Source: Monodelphis domestica (taxonomy: Eukaryota; Chordata; Mammalia; Didelphimorphia; Didelphidae). From it: a stretch of DNA of 64,000 bases. Below, in pieces: positions 46,650-58,919 of this stretch (position 1 is the stretch's first letter; every line of letters starts with the position of its first letter). The DNA lies in assembly GCF_027887165.1 (NCBI RefSeq), contig NC_077235.1, forward strand, positions 17,011,383-17,075,382, in the 5' to 3' direction. The notes below the pieces were generated by a model. The model saw only the letters and a list, made by a program, of their open reading frames with translations. It was not told where the DNA came from and did not search any database. The position numbers and the translations under genes were made by a program.

Positions 46650-47600
46650 GAAGTAGGTAATTTTTCTTACAGAAAATTGAAACGCTTTTATGCAAAAAAA
46701 ATCATTGCAGCTAGGATAAGAAAGTATGCTATCAGTTGGGAAATATTATTGTGTACCAGATATTTCTGATTCGTATTTAATATTCCATGTTATATAGGTA
46801 ACTAGTGAATATATAAGACCAGGAGGTCTTTTGCAGTGGATGAGTACTCAAAGGATATGAACAATCATTTTTTAATAAAAAGAATTATAAACTATTAGCA
46901 ATTATATGAAAGATTGTTCAGAATCACTAATAACAAGAAAAATTGAAATCCAAACAATCTGAATTTTATCTCATGCCCAAAATATTATTAAAGATAACAA
47001 AAATGACAATAGTCAATCTTGTAAGAATTGCAGGAAAAAGGGCACACTAGTTCATAGCTGGTGGAGCTGTACATTGATTTAATTTTTTTTGAAGAAAATT
47101 TTAGAATTAGGCTTTTAAAAAGTGATTGTCCAGGGCAGCTGGGTGGCTCCGTGGATTGAGAGCCAGGCCTAGAGAAGGAGGTCCTGGTTTCAAATCTGGA
47201 CTCAGACACTTCCTAGCTCTGTAACCGTCAGCAAGTCACTTAACCCCCTTTGCCTAGTCCTTACCACTCAGTATTGATTCTAAGATGGAAGGTAAGAATT
47301 TACCAAAAAAAAAAAATGTAATTGTTGATTCAGAGATCTCACTGCTAGGTATATGTCCTGAAGTCAATGGCAGATCTCATATCCATCACAAAATTAATTG
47401 CAGCACTTTTTTTGTGTTAGCAAAGAGTTAGAAACCTTCACTTGTCCCTGGTACAAATTTTAGTACATGAATACACTGGAATATTTCTGTTCCTTAAACA
47501 GTAAAGATGAATTCAGAGAACCATAGAAAGATGCATTTGCTTAATTCAGAATAAAGAAAGCAGGACTAGAGAACAATATACCTTTTTATTACAGAATGCA
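46650..47600 (+). mobile_element. L1 LINE fragment split by a SINE
   Basis: Fragments of the ORF2 3' half: GATATGAACAATCATTTTTT, AATCACTAATAACAAG, TAGTTCATAGCTGGTGGAGC, then after the SINE GATTCAGAGATCTCACTGCT and TACACTGGAATATTTCTGTT. Heavily decayed. Confidence 0.7.
47134..47318 (+). mobile_element. MAR1-like SINE, full length, nested in L1
   Basis: GGGCAGCTGGGTGGCTCCGT, GAGAGCCAGGCCTAGAGAAG, GACACTTCCTAGCTCTGTAA and GATGGAAGGTAAGAATTTAC, then an A-tail of 12 (47306-47317). A good reference copy for this family in the window. Confidence 0.95.
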
Positions 47601-48087
47601 AATGCAAATGACACAAATACAATATTTAGCTGTCCATGCTAATGACTCGAATTGGTCCCTAACTAAAGATAAGAAAATGTACTGCCCTCCCTTCTCAGCA
47701 AAAGTAGAATATGGGTGTAGGCCATTTACTATTAGACTCAGTTGAAGTGTTGATTAGTTTTATTGAACTATTTTTATAAATCTTTCTTTTTGTACTTTTA
47801 GTAATAGTTGGGAGAAAGGGTGACCTTATCTTTTTTAAATAGTGTTTCATTCCTTTGTTAATTGATTCTGTTTACCCTCTTGAGTGCTAGAGATGAGTCA
47901 CAAATTTCCCTCTGTTCAAATTTCATATACAGGTCCATCTATCTGTCGAGTTTTGTTTCGATATTGCTAATTATTAGCAAGGTACCCAAGCTATATTTTA
48001 TTTAAGTGTGAAATTTTGATGATTTTATTGATATAGGGAACTTCTAAATTGGGAATCTCTCAATACCCTAATTGCAAGTTGGCTCCT

Positions 48088-48215
48088 ACTCTGCAACTTC
48101 TAGTCTTAGAAAGTTTTGTAGAGCACTGAGACTGTAAGCGACTTCCCCAGGATCACAGAGTCAGTATTTGCCAGGGGCAGCACTTAAACCTTGATGTTTT
48201 GGCCATGCTGCCCCC
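48088..48215 (-). mobile_element. MIR-type SINE fragment, antisense
   Basis: GCGACTTCCCCAGGATCACA, then GTCAGTATTTGCCAGGGGCA, the antisense MIR core. Confidence 0.6.
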
Positions 48216-48284
48216 AATATGAAAATATTATAATTACAGGACATTAGAGAAATATTCTTCTGATTTTTAACAAAGTGACAGGAC

Positions 48285-48465
48285 AGGATGGCAAAGTAAA
48301 GAGTTCCAGATCTCCAATCGGATAACCTAGATTTGAATCTCAGCAACTGGCCCATATACTTTGTGCCTTGTGTGACCTTGAGCAAGTCACTTAATCGCAG
48401 TGTCCCTCACTTTCCTAATATACATAATGAGAAGATTAGAGTAGTTGACCTTTGAGCTTCACTAT
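48285..48465 (+). mobile_element. MIR-type SINE
   Basis: GATTTGAATCTCAGCAACTG, TGTGTGACCTTGAGCAAGTC, ACTTAATCGCAGTGTCCCTC and ATGAGAAGATTAGAGTAGTT are in MIR order. Confidence 0.8.
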
Positions 48466-50633
48466 TAGAATTTGTGTCCATTTAGTTTTATAATCTTCCT
48501 CAACCTGGTGGATCCTAACAGTCTGCTGATAATCAATTTTTGTAAATATTGATGAAATATTGTATACACATACAGGAAAATAGCAAATCTATGGTACTTG
48601 CCTACAGTTATCCCTTCCACATTTGACTTTTACCATCAAGGTTTCTATATGTTGCAGGTCTGTGTAAGAAATCAAATAGGAATTTTGGGAGAGTTTCACA
48701 GAAGCCGTGTTCAACACCCAAAGGCCAGCAAATGATAGAAAAAGTTTAGAAACTTAGAAATGTATACTTAACCCAAAAGTTAAAATAAGGCATTGTGAAT
48801 GCCTCCTAAAAGAAAAAGGAAAAAAATTCAGACGTCTCTAGTATAAAGGGAGGTTTTGCTGATTTCCTACATCACGGGGCCTCTGCGTCTCTAACCCCTG
48901 CCCCATGTAGCAGGGATAACTATATTTCTTCATTCCTATGCAAATACCTTCAATACAAATTTCAGTAATGTATTAGCTCTGTCCTGAGTTTGCTTCCAAA
49001 TGGGCTAGCCCATGGGGCAGTGGATTTATTGACCCTGTAATTGAGGCAATCTGTTTCCTTCATTTGGCCATCCAGAAAAGCATCTTTTATATATTTTTGT
49101 GTAACTTTCTTTGATCTGTTTTTTTTTGGTTGCCTCTTCTCTTTATATCTCCATCTGGGGGGAGTTCATTTTGAGTAACTGCTACTTCTGCTTGCAATCT
49201 CATTTATGTGCTTACTGCTGCTTATTTGAATCCTTGAACATCTGGGAGAGAAAAAATTGAAATCCTATAGTCATTTGGCTTTATTGTATCATTCCGAGTC
49301 ACCTAATCTCATCTGCTGTGTAGAGAAGGCTATTTGATAAGTGAGGAGTCAAATACCTGACATTCCAAATTCCTTCAAATGCTTCTCTTAACTTTCTTCC
49401 TAAAGATCTTCATTTTAATGGCAGGTAACTGAGTGCCATAGTATTTCTCTTGCTTATTAGTCCAAGTGTATGTTCTTTCTTTCTTTCTTTTTTTTTTTGC
49501 AAAATAAAGCATAATGCATTTTCCCAGCATGTTGTACTGCATAAGTAGAAACTGATTAGTTTTGACCCCCCCCCCCATTTCCATCTTTGTCAGAGAAGAT
49601 CCAGGAAGTGTAGTTCTTCCTTCATTATGTGCCTTTTTCATGAAGTAATTAGTTAATTCTTTTAAAATTAATATCTATTTTTTCCTTTTAAATGCTTTAT
49701 TAAAATCATCATTGACTACAAATGCAATGAATAAAACTTGCTTAATGACTATTGTTAAATGAAATGAATTGATTTCAAGGTATAAAGTGTCCTAGTTCCA
49801 TAGTCATTCTCTCCAAGTCTGCAACAAGATTCTTTGTCATTTGATTCTTACTCACTTTTCCTCTGTGTGATTATAGTTAGATTGAACCTCCTCATGTTTC
49901 TGGTCCTGCTAATCTCTCTTTGCATCATTAATGAAATAGAAGTAAAAATATTTGTGATGAAAATTCAGTAAATGCGAAGATACAATGAAAGCTACTTTTA
50001 TGAGTATAAGATTTTAATTACAGATTCCTAAGGGATGTTTTCCTTATTGATAATTCTTTTCATTATTTTCAGTATAGTCTGGCCTTCATTTAGTGATCCT
50101 GCAATATTTAAGGCTGTTCTAGGCCAGGCCTGATTCAAGCCTGTCCTTAGGTATGTACCTCACTGCATATGTAACAGTAGAAAATTTACTTAGCCGCTGT
50201 AGGAAAAGATATTAGGCAAGAAACCCATACCTCAAGAGTATCGGCTAAATGAAGCTTCCTTTCCCATGGGACTGTCCATGGAGATTTGCCAGCCATGCCT
50301 CAGAGGGAGGCTGGAGGTGCTCATGATTGTTTTGTGTCTAGGCTACCTTAGTTCCCTGAACAATTCAAATTTCAAGGACAGTTTCAACATTAGCCTAAAA
50401 TGTGGTAGAGGGTGAGGGGGAGAGAGAAAAGACAAAGCATAAACTTAGAAAAATCCAACAAAACAAGGTAATTGCTCTCTGAAGAAGAGACTAAGTTCAT
50501 TTAGTGTTCCCTGACCTGTCAGACAGGATTGCTCTATTCCTAGGCATACTATACTAGGGATGGATTACCAAATTTTTGTCCCATTTCAGGTTTCTGAGGA
50601 ACTCTTCCCCCCACTTCTCTGGAAGCTGGTTAG
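48466..50633. other. no recognised gene; poly-C at 49566-49576
   Basis: Contains C11 at 49566-49576 and a TTTCTTTCTTTCTTT run near 49478-49498. No transposon or coding region that I can support. Confidence 0.4.
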
Positions 50634-50815
50634 GGGGAAGGAATAAACATTTATTAAGTGCCTATTATGTGCTAAGCACTTTACAAATATTCTTTCATAT
50701 TATACTCCCAATAATCCTGGGAGATAGGTGCTATTGTTACATCTTTTTTACAGTTGAGGAAACTGAGGCAGACAGAGGTTAAGTGATTTTCCTAGCATTA
50801 GACTTGGGTCTTTCT
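50634..50815 (+). mobile_element. MIR-type SINE
   Basis: AAACATTTATTAAGTGCCTA, TTATGTGCTAAGCACTTTAC, AATCCTGGGAGATAGGTGCT, ACAGTTGAGGAAACTGAGGC and AGAGGTTAAGTGATTTTCC. A clear copy. Confidence 0.85.
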
Positions 50816-52404
50816 GATTGCTGCATTTCTATTCAGTTGTCTTCTACTTGAGGCAGAATCAAAGAGAGCCCCGAAAACAATGACTAAAACTGATAGAGAA
50901 AAAAGCTAAAAGAGAAATATACTATTTCAGTCACTTTCTAAGCAATAGATTGAAATTTGGAGATGCAAGTGTACAAAGCCATTTTTAACAATATGAATAT
51001 ACTCATCTATTGATTATTCAATTTATCCCTGGTATTCTGTGCTGTATTGAGGTCAGAATAAAAATCCCTTATAATAATCAACTGTAAATCAACTAAAAAT
51101 TACAGCAAACTTGTCTCCAACTTGATTTACAGTTGAGGTTTCCATTTGGTAAATGCACATTGAGGACTGCTCTGATGCAGCTGAATAGCATGTTGATTCT
51201 CCTAACTGATGTTGTCGCTCTCTTTGTGCACACTTGGAAATTGCCAAACCAGATGGTTTTCACACAAGCATCTCAGGATTTTGTAGCTGTCTGAAAAGGA
51301 GAGCAAATTAGATGGCTAAAACTCATGCTACTAATGGATGATTTAATTGATCTAAAAATTTCATCTCCAAAATTCTAGCTAGAGAATTTATTTGGGTCAT
51401 ATATATATATATATATATATCAGATAAATCATATATATATATATATATATATCATATGTAATCAGTTTCCAGTACTGTACTTTGAATATAATGCATTGCT
51501 GTTTGATTCTAAGTACTGTTTGGAAACAGTGGTGATTGTGAAAGATCTTGAGTAGTGGACTTCTTTGTCTAAAATGTCTCTATTGGAAAATCATAATTTG
51601 GCATGTCTAAAATGAAAATGATCAATACTTCCAGGGGCCTGCTCAGTACCTACAATTGCATGTCCTACCAGTATATTGTAGTCAGCATATCTCCTAAATT
51701 GAATTTATCATCTATGCCTCTATATCTGCATGCCTTCCAGTTATCCTCCTTGAGTCCCACAGTATGGCAAGATCCATTCAATGGCCACAGCAGAGAGAAA
51801 AACCTTCCTTCTGTCTTCTTTGACTTTTTCTTCTCCCTAGATCAAGCATCCAACTGTCATTTTGTGGGCAATACAGCTGGCAGATTCTACAAGGTATTTT
51901 AGCAGTGGATCACAAACTAGACATGGCCTCATGGCCCTACAGTACTTGGGCATTTGTAGAGTCAGCTTCACCCCGCCCACCCTCCAGTCTTAAACTGCCT
52001 AGGACAACTTTAGGCCCATGTAGATAACTAAAACCTAAAGTGAAAGAGGCATTCTATTCCCTTTGATGAAACCTGAAGAGGACTTAACACCCCAAAAGAA
52101 ACACACACAAGCACATACCTACCTTTCAGATTTATTCTTAACCTCATCATTAATCCCTGGAGCAGAGGATTATGTTTATTTTGTTTCTGAATTATCCCAC
52201 TGAGTTAATTCATCAGAGCTTCTATAAGAGAATTAAGTCAAGATTAAGAATTAAATTGGGAACCTCTAAATACATTTCTTAAGTGATTGAAGATACTCTT
52301 GGAATTTTCACAGCCTCCAAAGAATTGTAAGCTTCGACATCCAATGACCACATCCATTGCATCATCCAAGGAAGGGCAGATGTGAATTGTAATTCATTTC
52401 AGTC
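50816..52404. other. unassigned sequence with paired (AT)n runs
   Basis: Two AT-dinucleotide runs (51398-51419 and 51431-51451) are separated by about ten bases (CAGATAAATC). The 99-codon frame at 51603-51902 has no recognisable domain. Confidence 0.45.
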
Positions 52405-52930
52405 AGTGAAGAAGCATTTATTAAGTGCCTACTTTGTGTAAGACAAAATAAGCACTGGACATAAGGAAAACAAATGAGAGTTTTTGTTCTCAAAAAGCTC
52501 TTATAATCTATTGGGGGAGACAACATAAAAAAGCTGTGTATAAATAATCAGTGGCAAGAAAGGACTAACATTAAGAGACATCAGGAAAATCTATGTTTAG
52601 GAGGGGTTTGAGCAGCAGTTTGGAGGAAGACAGGAAGAAAAGATGAGGAGAGAGAGACTTTCAGATATGAGTACCCAATGAAAATATCCATAATCCAGTG
52701 ATAGAGCATTGTGTGCAAGGAATGGTAAGGAGGCCTTATCATACAGTACATTCAGGTGAGGAGCGAGGTATAATAAGAGTGAAAAGGTAGGAAAGAGCCA
52801 GATTATGAAAAGTGTTGAAAGCCAGACCCAGGGTTTTATATTTAATAAAAGAGGTGATAGGGAACCACTCGAGTTTCTTGTATAAAGAGGAGATATGGTC
52901 ATGCCTTCACTTTAGAAAGATCAATTTGAC
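52405..52930 (+). mobile_element. L3/CR1-like ancient LINE 3' part
   Basis: GAAGCATTTATTAAGTGCCT, AGCACTGGACATAAGGAAAA, CTTATAATCTATTGGGGGAG, AAGGAATGGTAAGGAGGCCT, GAAAGCCAGACCCAGGGTTT, GATAGGGAACCACTCGAGTT and AGATCAATTTGACAGCTGAA. Longer and better preserved than the copy at 32180; the two define one family. Confidence 0.75.
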
Positions 52931-53853
52931 AGCTGAATACAGGATAGACCGGAGTTAAGTGCTGATCTCGTCATCGTGTAAAAATCAAACATACGCTCAT
53001 AATTACATTTGGCATAATGATAAATATTATTTGGGTTTGATTTGGAAGTCTATTTTATCTAAGTAGAGAGCATAGATATACTTCAACATGAAAACACTTC
53101 AAGGGTTAAAGAACATTTTCCTTAACCTGCATAATTATAGACTGGTAGCAGATGCTATTCTGATTCTATCTTAACTCTGTCAGGGGCAGAAAAGCATTTC
53201 CCACAGCTACCTCAGTGTTTTGCAAACTTTTCCTTTTCCTTTCAAAGAAAAGGACTATTATCACAGTAATTGCATAAACTATGACAACATGTTATAATTT
53301 CTTTATTAATTATTATTCTTATTGTAGTAAAAATTAAGCCTCCATGTGTTTGAGTTAAGTTGCCCTGACAAAGTTAATTGCTCCTCAAGAGATGCCACAC
53401 TGAAGGAAAGAACACCTGCTGACTTTGGTGTCTTATTTTCCCTTGAGCTCTAACATTTTTCATGTAATTAGCCCTGATGTTCTTTTTAAATTAACATATC
53501 AACTAATAATATGTTGTGTTTCAAAGGTAGCAAGCAACAGGAAAGTGGGAGCATTATGAGAAGTATATTTAAGGGGGTACAAGCTCATTAAAATAACAAC
53601 ACTTAAACAATATCTTGAGCTTAACCTTTATAAAAGGTATATTTACCTTGGAGCTGCAATGGTAAATAAGTAGGTCATGATTTTAAAAAATGGTCTTGGC
53701 ATTCATTTATGTAAATAGTGACATCCTCAGAATAAGAAATACTTTTGCATTGTCCTTAGGCTGTATAAGATGTCCTATACTGTGATCTTTTTCTGATGCC
53801 TCATGGTAGAGTTAGGGTGTTCTTCTGTTCTCTGGAATGTCCAGTCACAACAG

Positions 53854-54014
53854 CAGGACTTGAAGTACAAGCCCAATATCCTGTAGTCATTCTCCAAGGG
53901 CCAGTCTTCCTACTTTTAGAGAGACGCTTCTTCACCACGAAAGTGGCCCTAATTGATGAATTTGGGGATGTCACAATAACTCTTGAGGACTATCTGATTA
54001 GGTATGGAGAGCTT
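53854..54014 (+). CDS. possible internal exon A of an unrecognised gene
   Basis: The open frame reads LEVQAQYPVVILQGPVFLLL, then ERRFFTTKVALIDEFGDVTI and TLEDYLIRYGEL, ending exactly at a strong donor (CTT|GTAAGT at 54015). Upstream are pyrimidine-rich sequence and AG dinucleotides (AATGTCCAG|TCACAACAGCAG, about 53842-53855), so the 5' boundary is uncertain by about a dozen bases. The phase at the donor is 0 and the next candidate exon at 58920 continues in phase 0. I do not recognise the protein. The frame could be open by chance, but splice site, phase and composition agree. Confidence 0.4.
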
Positions 54015-54227
54015 GTAAGTGTGATGATAGTGTGATGAAAGTGAGATGAAATGATGAGTCTGAAATATTTAAATATAGTCTATTCATATGTAGCATGAAT
54101 ACCATGAGAAAAGCTTTTAAACCTTAATTATGTTTATAATAGAAATGGACATTTCTATTGGTACTAAAGTCATTTTGCTTCTCATAACCCTGAGAAGGAA
54201 AGGGGTTCGGTTCAGGTATTATGTTGA

Positions 54228-54440
54228 ATAGCTGGGCAACTCATTGAATAGAGTGCTGGCTCTTGAGTTAGGAAGAAAGACCTGAGTTCAAATATGACCT
54301 TAGACACTGTCTGACCCTGGGCAAATTCCTTAGTCTCTGTTGCCTAATCTACTGGAGAAGGAAATGATAAGCCAGTCTAATACCTTTGCCGAGAAATCTT
54401 CAAATGGGGTTGTGAAGAGTCAGACATGAGCAAACAGCAT
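54228..54440 (+). mobile_element. tRNA-like SINE of a second type
   Basis: GCTGGGCAACTCATTGAATA, GACCTGAGTTCAAATATGAC, CTGACCCTGGGCAAATTCCT, then the distinct 3' part ACTGGAGAAGGAAATGATAA and CAAATGGGGTTGTGAAGAGT. The head resembles MAR1 but the tail does not. It is followed by a MIR-like piece (54448-54525). Confidence 0.75.
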
Positions 54441-54525
54441 AGGCGTTATTATTCCCTTTTACAGACGAGAAAACCAAAGTCCAGAAAATTGCAGGGAATT
54501 GTCCACATAGCGATTAAGTGTTAGA

Positions 54526-55274
54526 GGTTGATTATATTTATATGTTCCTCGTTTAACGATAGGGCTCAAGATTGATTGAGTCAAACAAATCTCCCATCTC
54601 ACTTCAAGTGTGACTATCAAGATACTACAGCCTACCCTAACTCTAAATACTTTGGTCAGATGAGTACACCTCTGTTAATTCAGTCAGTAAAAGGGGTAAC
54701 CTCCAAGAGAACAAGGCTGAAGTACATCTAGTGAATCAATCTATTAAAGGTTTTAGGTCAGATATAATAAGTCCTTCAGCAATTTAGGAATCTTAGATAG
54801 CCATTAGATGAAATGGAGTCATTGCACAGTAGCTACATTTACATTGTTTGAGGAATTGGTCATGCTCTGTGGGTTTTATATAAGCAAGACTATTTAAATC
54901 TCAGACATCAGGACAAAAAGGAGATATGGATACTATCTAGTCTAATGCCTTCATGTCAGATACAGGGAAACTGAAGTCTAGAAAGGGATATAGAACAGGT
55001 TTCCAAGTTGTCATGGTGACTTTCTCAAGAAAGACTAGGAATGGTTGACACTCAAGTATAATGTACAGAAAACTAAGGAACACGGGACTAAAGCTAGAAT
55101 CATCCCCAACAAAAGTTAGTATGCATTTTAAAGGCTGTGAAAGAACAGTTGAAGAAGCAGTTTACTTTTGAAAAGTTTTCAGAAGAATATATGCTTCTGG
55201 CAATTTTTTGAAGAATAACAAATCTCCCAGCCAAAAGGGATGTAAGGGGGAAACAGAGTTAATTTTAAAAGGGT
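54526..55274. other. mostly unassigned sequence
   Basis: 54905-55005 resembles an old MIR-type fragment (GATACAGGGAAACTGAAGTC). Nothing else assigned. Confidence 0.4.
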
Positions 55275-55962
55275 TGGACCAGATTATTTAAGAGAGTGGT
55301 CGCCAGGAATTTAATTTATTCCAAAGAGATTTATTTATAATGTTTTTACAAAATGTAGAAAGAGTGAAGTAAGAACATCAGAGAGAGGATAAGGTAAGAT
55401 ATCTAAGTTTCTCTCAAGAGGGGAATCTCTCCTGAGGTTAGTTTTTTCAGAAAATCCAGCAGTTAAGAGTCAGCTTTTCACTCATCATGTGTCAGTTGAA
55501 AGGAAGAGATTTTAGAACAGCCTCACCAGGAACAGGGTCTTAGATCCAGCCTCTATTCCAAAGAAAGAATTCTCTCCAGTCTCCCCTTCCAAAGAATGAA
55601 GAACTGTCCCTCACAGGAAGTGATAGCTCCTTTTAAAGACACTTCTTTTGCATCACTGCCTGTGTCTTCCCTAATTTTACATCTACCAATCACAGTTGAA
55701 GCTTTGCTTTAAAACTTCCCAGCAGCAGTTAGTTTAATTCTGATTTGTCACCCATTATTGCACATGTGGGTCACAGACCTCCCACTTAATGCTTAAGTGG
55801 GATGTTTACACTTCTGGTGATTAGATCTAAAAATGGTCTGATCTCCATACTCAACTTTTAAGTAGAGTATTTACAATTTTGGTGATTATATCTAAAAATA
55901 GGCAGGGGTTACAATTTTAATCTTCCCAATCAGGTGAGAGCTAATTTTAATCTTCACAGGGA
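55275..55962 (-). mobile_element. fossil solo LTR (endogenous retrovirus type)
   Basis: On the minus strand it begins near TGTGAAGATTAAAATTAG and carries a poly-A signal region (AATAAATCTCTTTGG), then TTAAATTCCTGGCGACCAC near its 3' end, as in gamma-type retroviral LTRs. The 5' (U3) part contains a tandem duplication of about 60-70 bp (TTAGATCTAAAAATGG / TTATATCTAAAAATAGG on the plus strand, about 55780-55910). No internal retroviral genes are adjacent, so it looks like a solo LTR. Ends are approximate. Moderate divergence suggests an old insertion. Confidence 0.65.
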
Positions 55963-56479
55963 AGAGTTTCAAACAATTTATACTTTTCAAATCAGGATAA
56001 ATAAATTGCTACCAAAATATGAGAGCCCTGGAAGAGCTATAGTTTTGAAATTAATAAATGTTTCAGATAAAGAAAAAAAGGAAAAATAATATGGTAAATG
56101 AGGTGGGAGATGGGTAATTCCAGAGCCAAGTAACTACTTTGGAACAAGGGGAAATAGAAGTTAAAGAAATATACATAGATACTGTGTTTAGGCTGCTTTT
56201 ACTAGGTTTGGGCTAATAATAAAAAATAGTAAAAAGTAAGATTTTCTGCAGTGAATTAATTGCCTGAATAGCACAGAAAATATATAATTTCCTTTTGTTG
56301 TTTGTTGTTGAAAACAAAAAAAAAACACAGTAGAGTGTTGATTTGCTAAAGCAAAACATAGCTAAAAGATTGTTATTCAACAAGGGGTCCAACTTGCATA
56401 TATTAAGATCATATAAAATCTTGTGATAAAGGAATCCAATGACCCATTTATTATTAACTTCAAATGAAACTTGAAGCTA

Positions 56480-56740
56480 GAATTATAATAATTATTATAG
56501 CTAGCATTTGAATAGTACTTTGAGATTTACAAAGCGCTTTACATGTGTTGTCTTTTTTAATCTTCTTAACAACCCTCTTATTTGATCCCCTAAGTAAGTA
56601 TAAGATAGATGCTACTATTATCTCCTTTTTATAAATGAGGCTTAGAGGGGAAATGACTTGCTTAGTGTCATAAAGCTAATTAATCTCTGAAGGAATACTT
56701 CAACTCAAGTCTTTCTGATTTCTATTTGCCCAATAGGTTT
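56480..56740 (+). mobile_element. MIR-type SINE
   Basis: TAGCTAGCATTTGAATAGTA, TTTACAAAGCGCTTTACATG, TAACAACCCTCTTATTTGAT, GGGGAAATGACTTGCTTAGT and CATAAAGCTAATTAATCTCT are in MIR order. Confidence 0.75.
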
Positions 56741-57129
56741 GCTAAAACCATATAAGAGATACCTTTTGTTTTTGATTTTGTTGTTTTTTCAATAATATTG
56801 GGGAGAAACTTGAGAGACAGGAAACCAAAGAGGAGGCCATCACATTAGTCAAGAGGAGAGGTAATAAAAGCCTGAGCTAGAGTAGCAGAGAGAAAGGAAC
56901 ATGTGTGAAAGAGATTGTGGAATAAGAAATAAGATTTGGTAGTTGATTGGATCTTTGTGGTGAATGAGAATGCAGAGTTAAGGATGAGCCAAAATCAAAA
57001 GATAATGGAGAAATAACCTTTGCAGTAATAACAAACATGCGTGTCAGATATTATTGCATTCATTTTGTGTGTCAGAAAAAATGAAATTGTTCATATCATA
57101 GTAATGTCTGATTCTTTCTTTCTTAGGTT

Positions 57130-57330
57130 TTCTTAGAAAAGCTACTGAAGTGGTTTGTCCTTTTCTTCTCCAACTCTTGTTACAAATGATGCAAATAGGG
57201 TCTGTTTACTTTCCCAGAGTTATACAATTAGTAAACATCCGAAGCCAGATTTGAATTCAGGAAGATAAGTCTTCCAAACTCCAGACCTGGTACTCCATCT
57301 AATGCACCACCCAACAGTCCCAAGCTCTTA
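57130..57330 (-). mobile_element. second-type SINE, antisense
   Basis: The reverse complement of the 54228 family: GCTACTGAAGTGGTTTGTCC, CCAGAGTTATACAATTAGTA, AGATTTGAATTCAGGAAGAT and CATCTAATGCACCACCCAAC. Confidence 0.65.
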
Positions 57331-57369
57331 TGTAGTATGTCTTAAATTTCTGGAAATCATCTAGACCCA

Positions 57370-57790
57370 TTCGGAGAAGTTTTGTAAGCATTTCCTCTCT
57401 TTCACCTCAGACCTCCTCCCCATCCAGGGGAACTAATTTTGTTTTTTCAAAGGCTTCAACAAATACGTGTTGTCTAATTTAGAAAGGTTGACTATAGTTA
57501 AATTTAAAATAAAACTATCCTGCTATGAATGTCTTTTTCTTTTATATAGGTGATTTCTTTGATCTCTGAGGTATAGACCTATTTTAGGTATTACTAGGTA
57601 AAAGAATCTGCACAGATTAGTACCTTTTGGGACATAGTTCCAAGTGATTTTCTGGAAGGCTTGGACTGATTCACAGTTCCACCAACAGTGCATTTTTAAT
57701 GTGACTCTTTTCCCATAGCCACTTCAAATTGATCTTTTTCTTTTTATGTCATCTTTGCCAATCTCATAAGTGTAAGGTTCCTTTTTAAAT
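57370..57790 (-). mobile_element. L1 LINE fragment, antisense
   Basis: AATGTCTTTTTCTTTTATAT, TTTGGGACATAGTTCCAAGT, TGATTCACAGTTCCACCAAC and CATCTTTGCCAATCTCATAA are antisense ORF2 3' sequence matching the L1 at 33400-33780. It ends just before a G10(GA)n run at 57807-57841. Confidence 0.7.
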
Positions 57791-57806
57791 TTGACTTCAG
57801 GGTATT

Positions 57807-57841
57807 GGGGGGGGGGAGAGAGAGAGAGAGAGAGAGAGAGA
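57807..57841. repeat. G10(GA)n run
   Basis: Ten G followed by about a dozen GA repeats, a long polypurine tract. Confidence 0.9.
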
Positions 57842-58919
57842 AAAGAAATGCTTCTTAATTGAAAAAACAAAATGACATTTTTTTAAAAAGGGTTTTAAAA
57901 AGTATCTGTTCTTTGATTTCAGTCCTTCTGTAATACTTTGCCTCTAGAGTCATTGGTATAGCCATTGACATGTGATGGGAGATTGAACCAGGCCCAGTGG
58001 AAATGTGATTATGAGTACAGAGAGTAAGCTGATGAAATATCTCTGTCCTTTTTCCATTATTAAGCTTGTCACATAATAGAAAGCTCCCTTTTAGCCTGAT
58101 AAAAGGATAGGTTTCAACAAGACTGATTAGTAACAAAATTAGAGGCAAGGCAGACTTTTCATTGCTCTCCCAGTAAGGAAAAGGAAAAGACAATATGGTT
58201 AAATTTTTAATTTCATTTCAGAGAGGAGGCACAGTAGGGAAGTAAGAACCCTATTTTGGAAATCAGAGATATTATAGAGTCATTTAACCCAAACACAAGT
58301 CAACAAGAAAAAAAATGTGTTTAATGTCTGTATTTCTCTTGAGGGTGTCAACATTTTTCATTCATTTATCTTATATTCACATATTCCACCAATTTCAAGA
58401 TCTTGTCATTTCTGTCTCCACAGCATCTCTCTCATTATCACTTTGTCTCTGGGTACATAGCTACTGCCTTTGTTCAAGCTCTCATCACCTTTCACTTGGA
58501 CCCATATCATCAATCACCAATCACTTTGGTAAATGCATCTCTAATCCAAACATCAGCAAGTCATGGAATAACCTTGACCATCATCCTTTGTAGCACTGCT
58601 CCAAAATTCAGATGCTCAATCCACTGAGCTTTCTGCTCAGACTTCAGTATACTGTACGATTAAAACACTGTCTGGATCACCTTAAGGATTGTATAGTATA
58701 ATTCTAGACTTTTAATTTCCTGACGAGTCAAGGATCTTGTTGAGAAGTTTCCTCTCAACATCATAACTTTAAACAGAATGGTTTCTGGCATAGAAGTCAT
58801 ACACAGAGAGAGAATTATTTCATCTAACTTTTACTACTATGGAGATAAACTTGTGTTCACTGAGTGAAATGGCTTGTTGTCACTAAATTGTTCCTGATGT
58901 TCTTTCTTCCCCCTTCCAG

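Noticed and set aside
52597-52902. 101-codon minus-strand frame
   Set aside because: It is antisense to an L3/CR1-like LINE 3' part.
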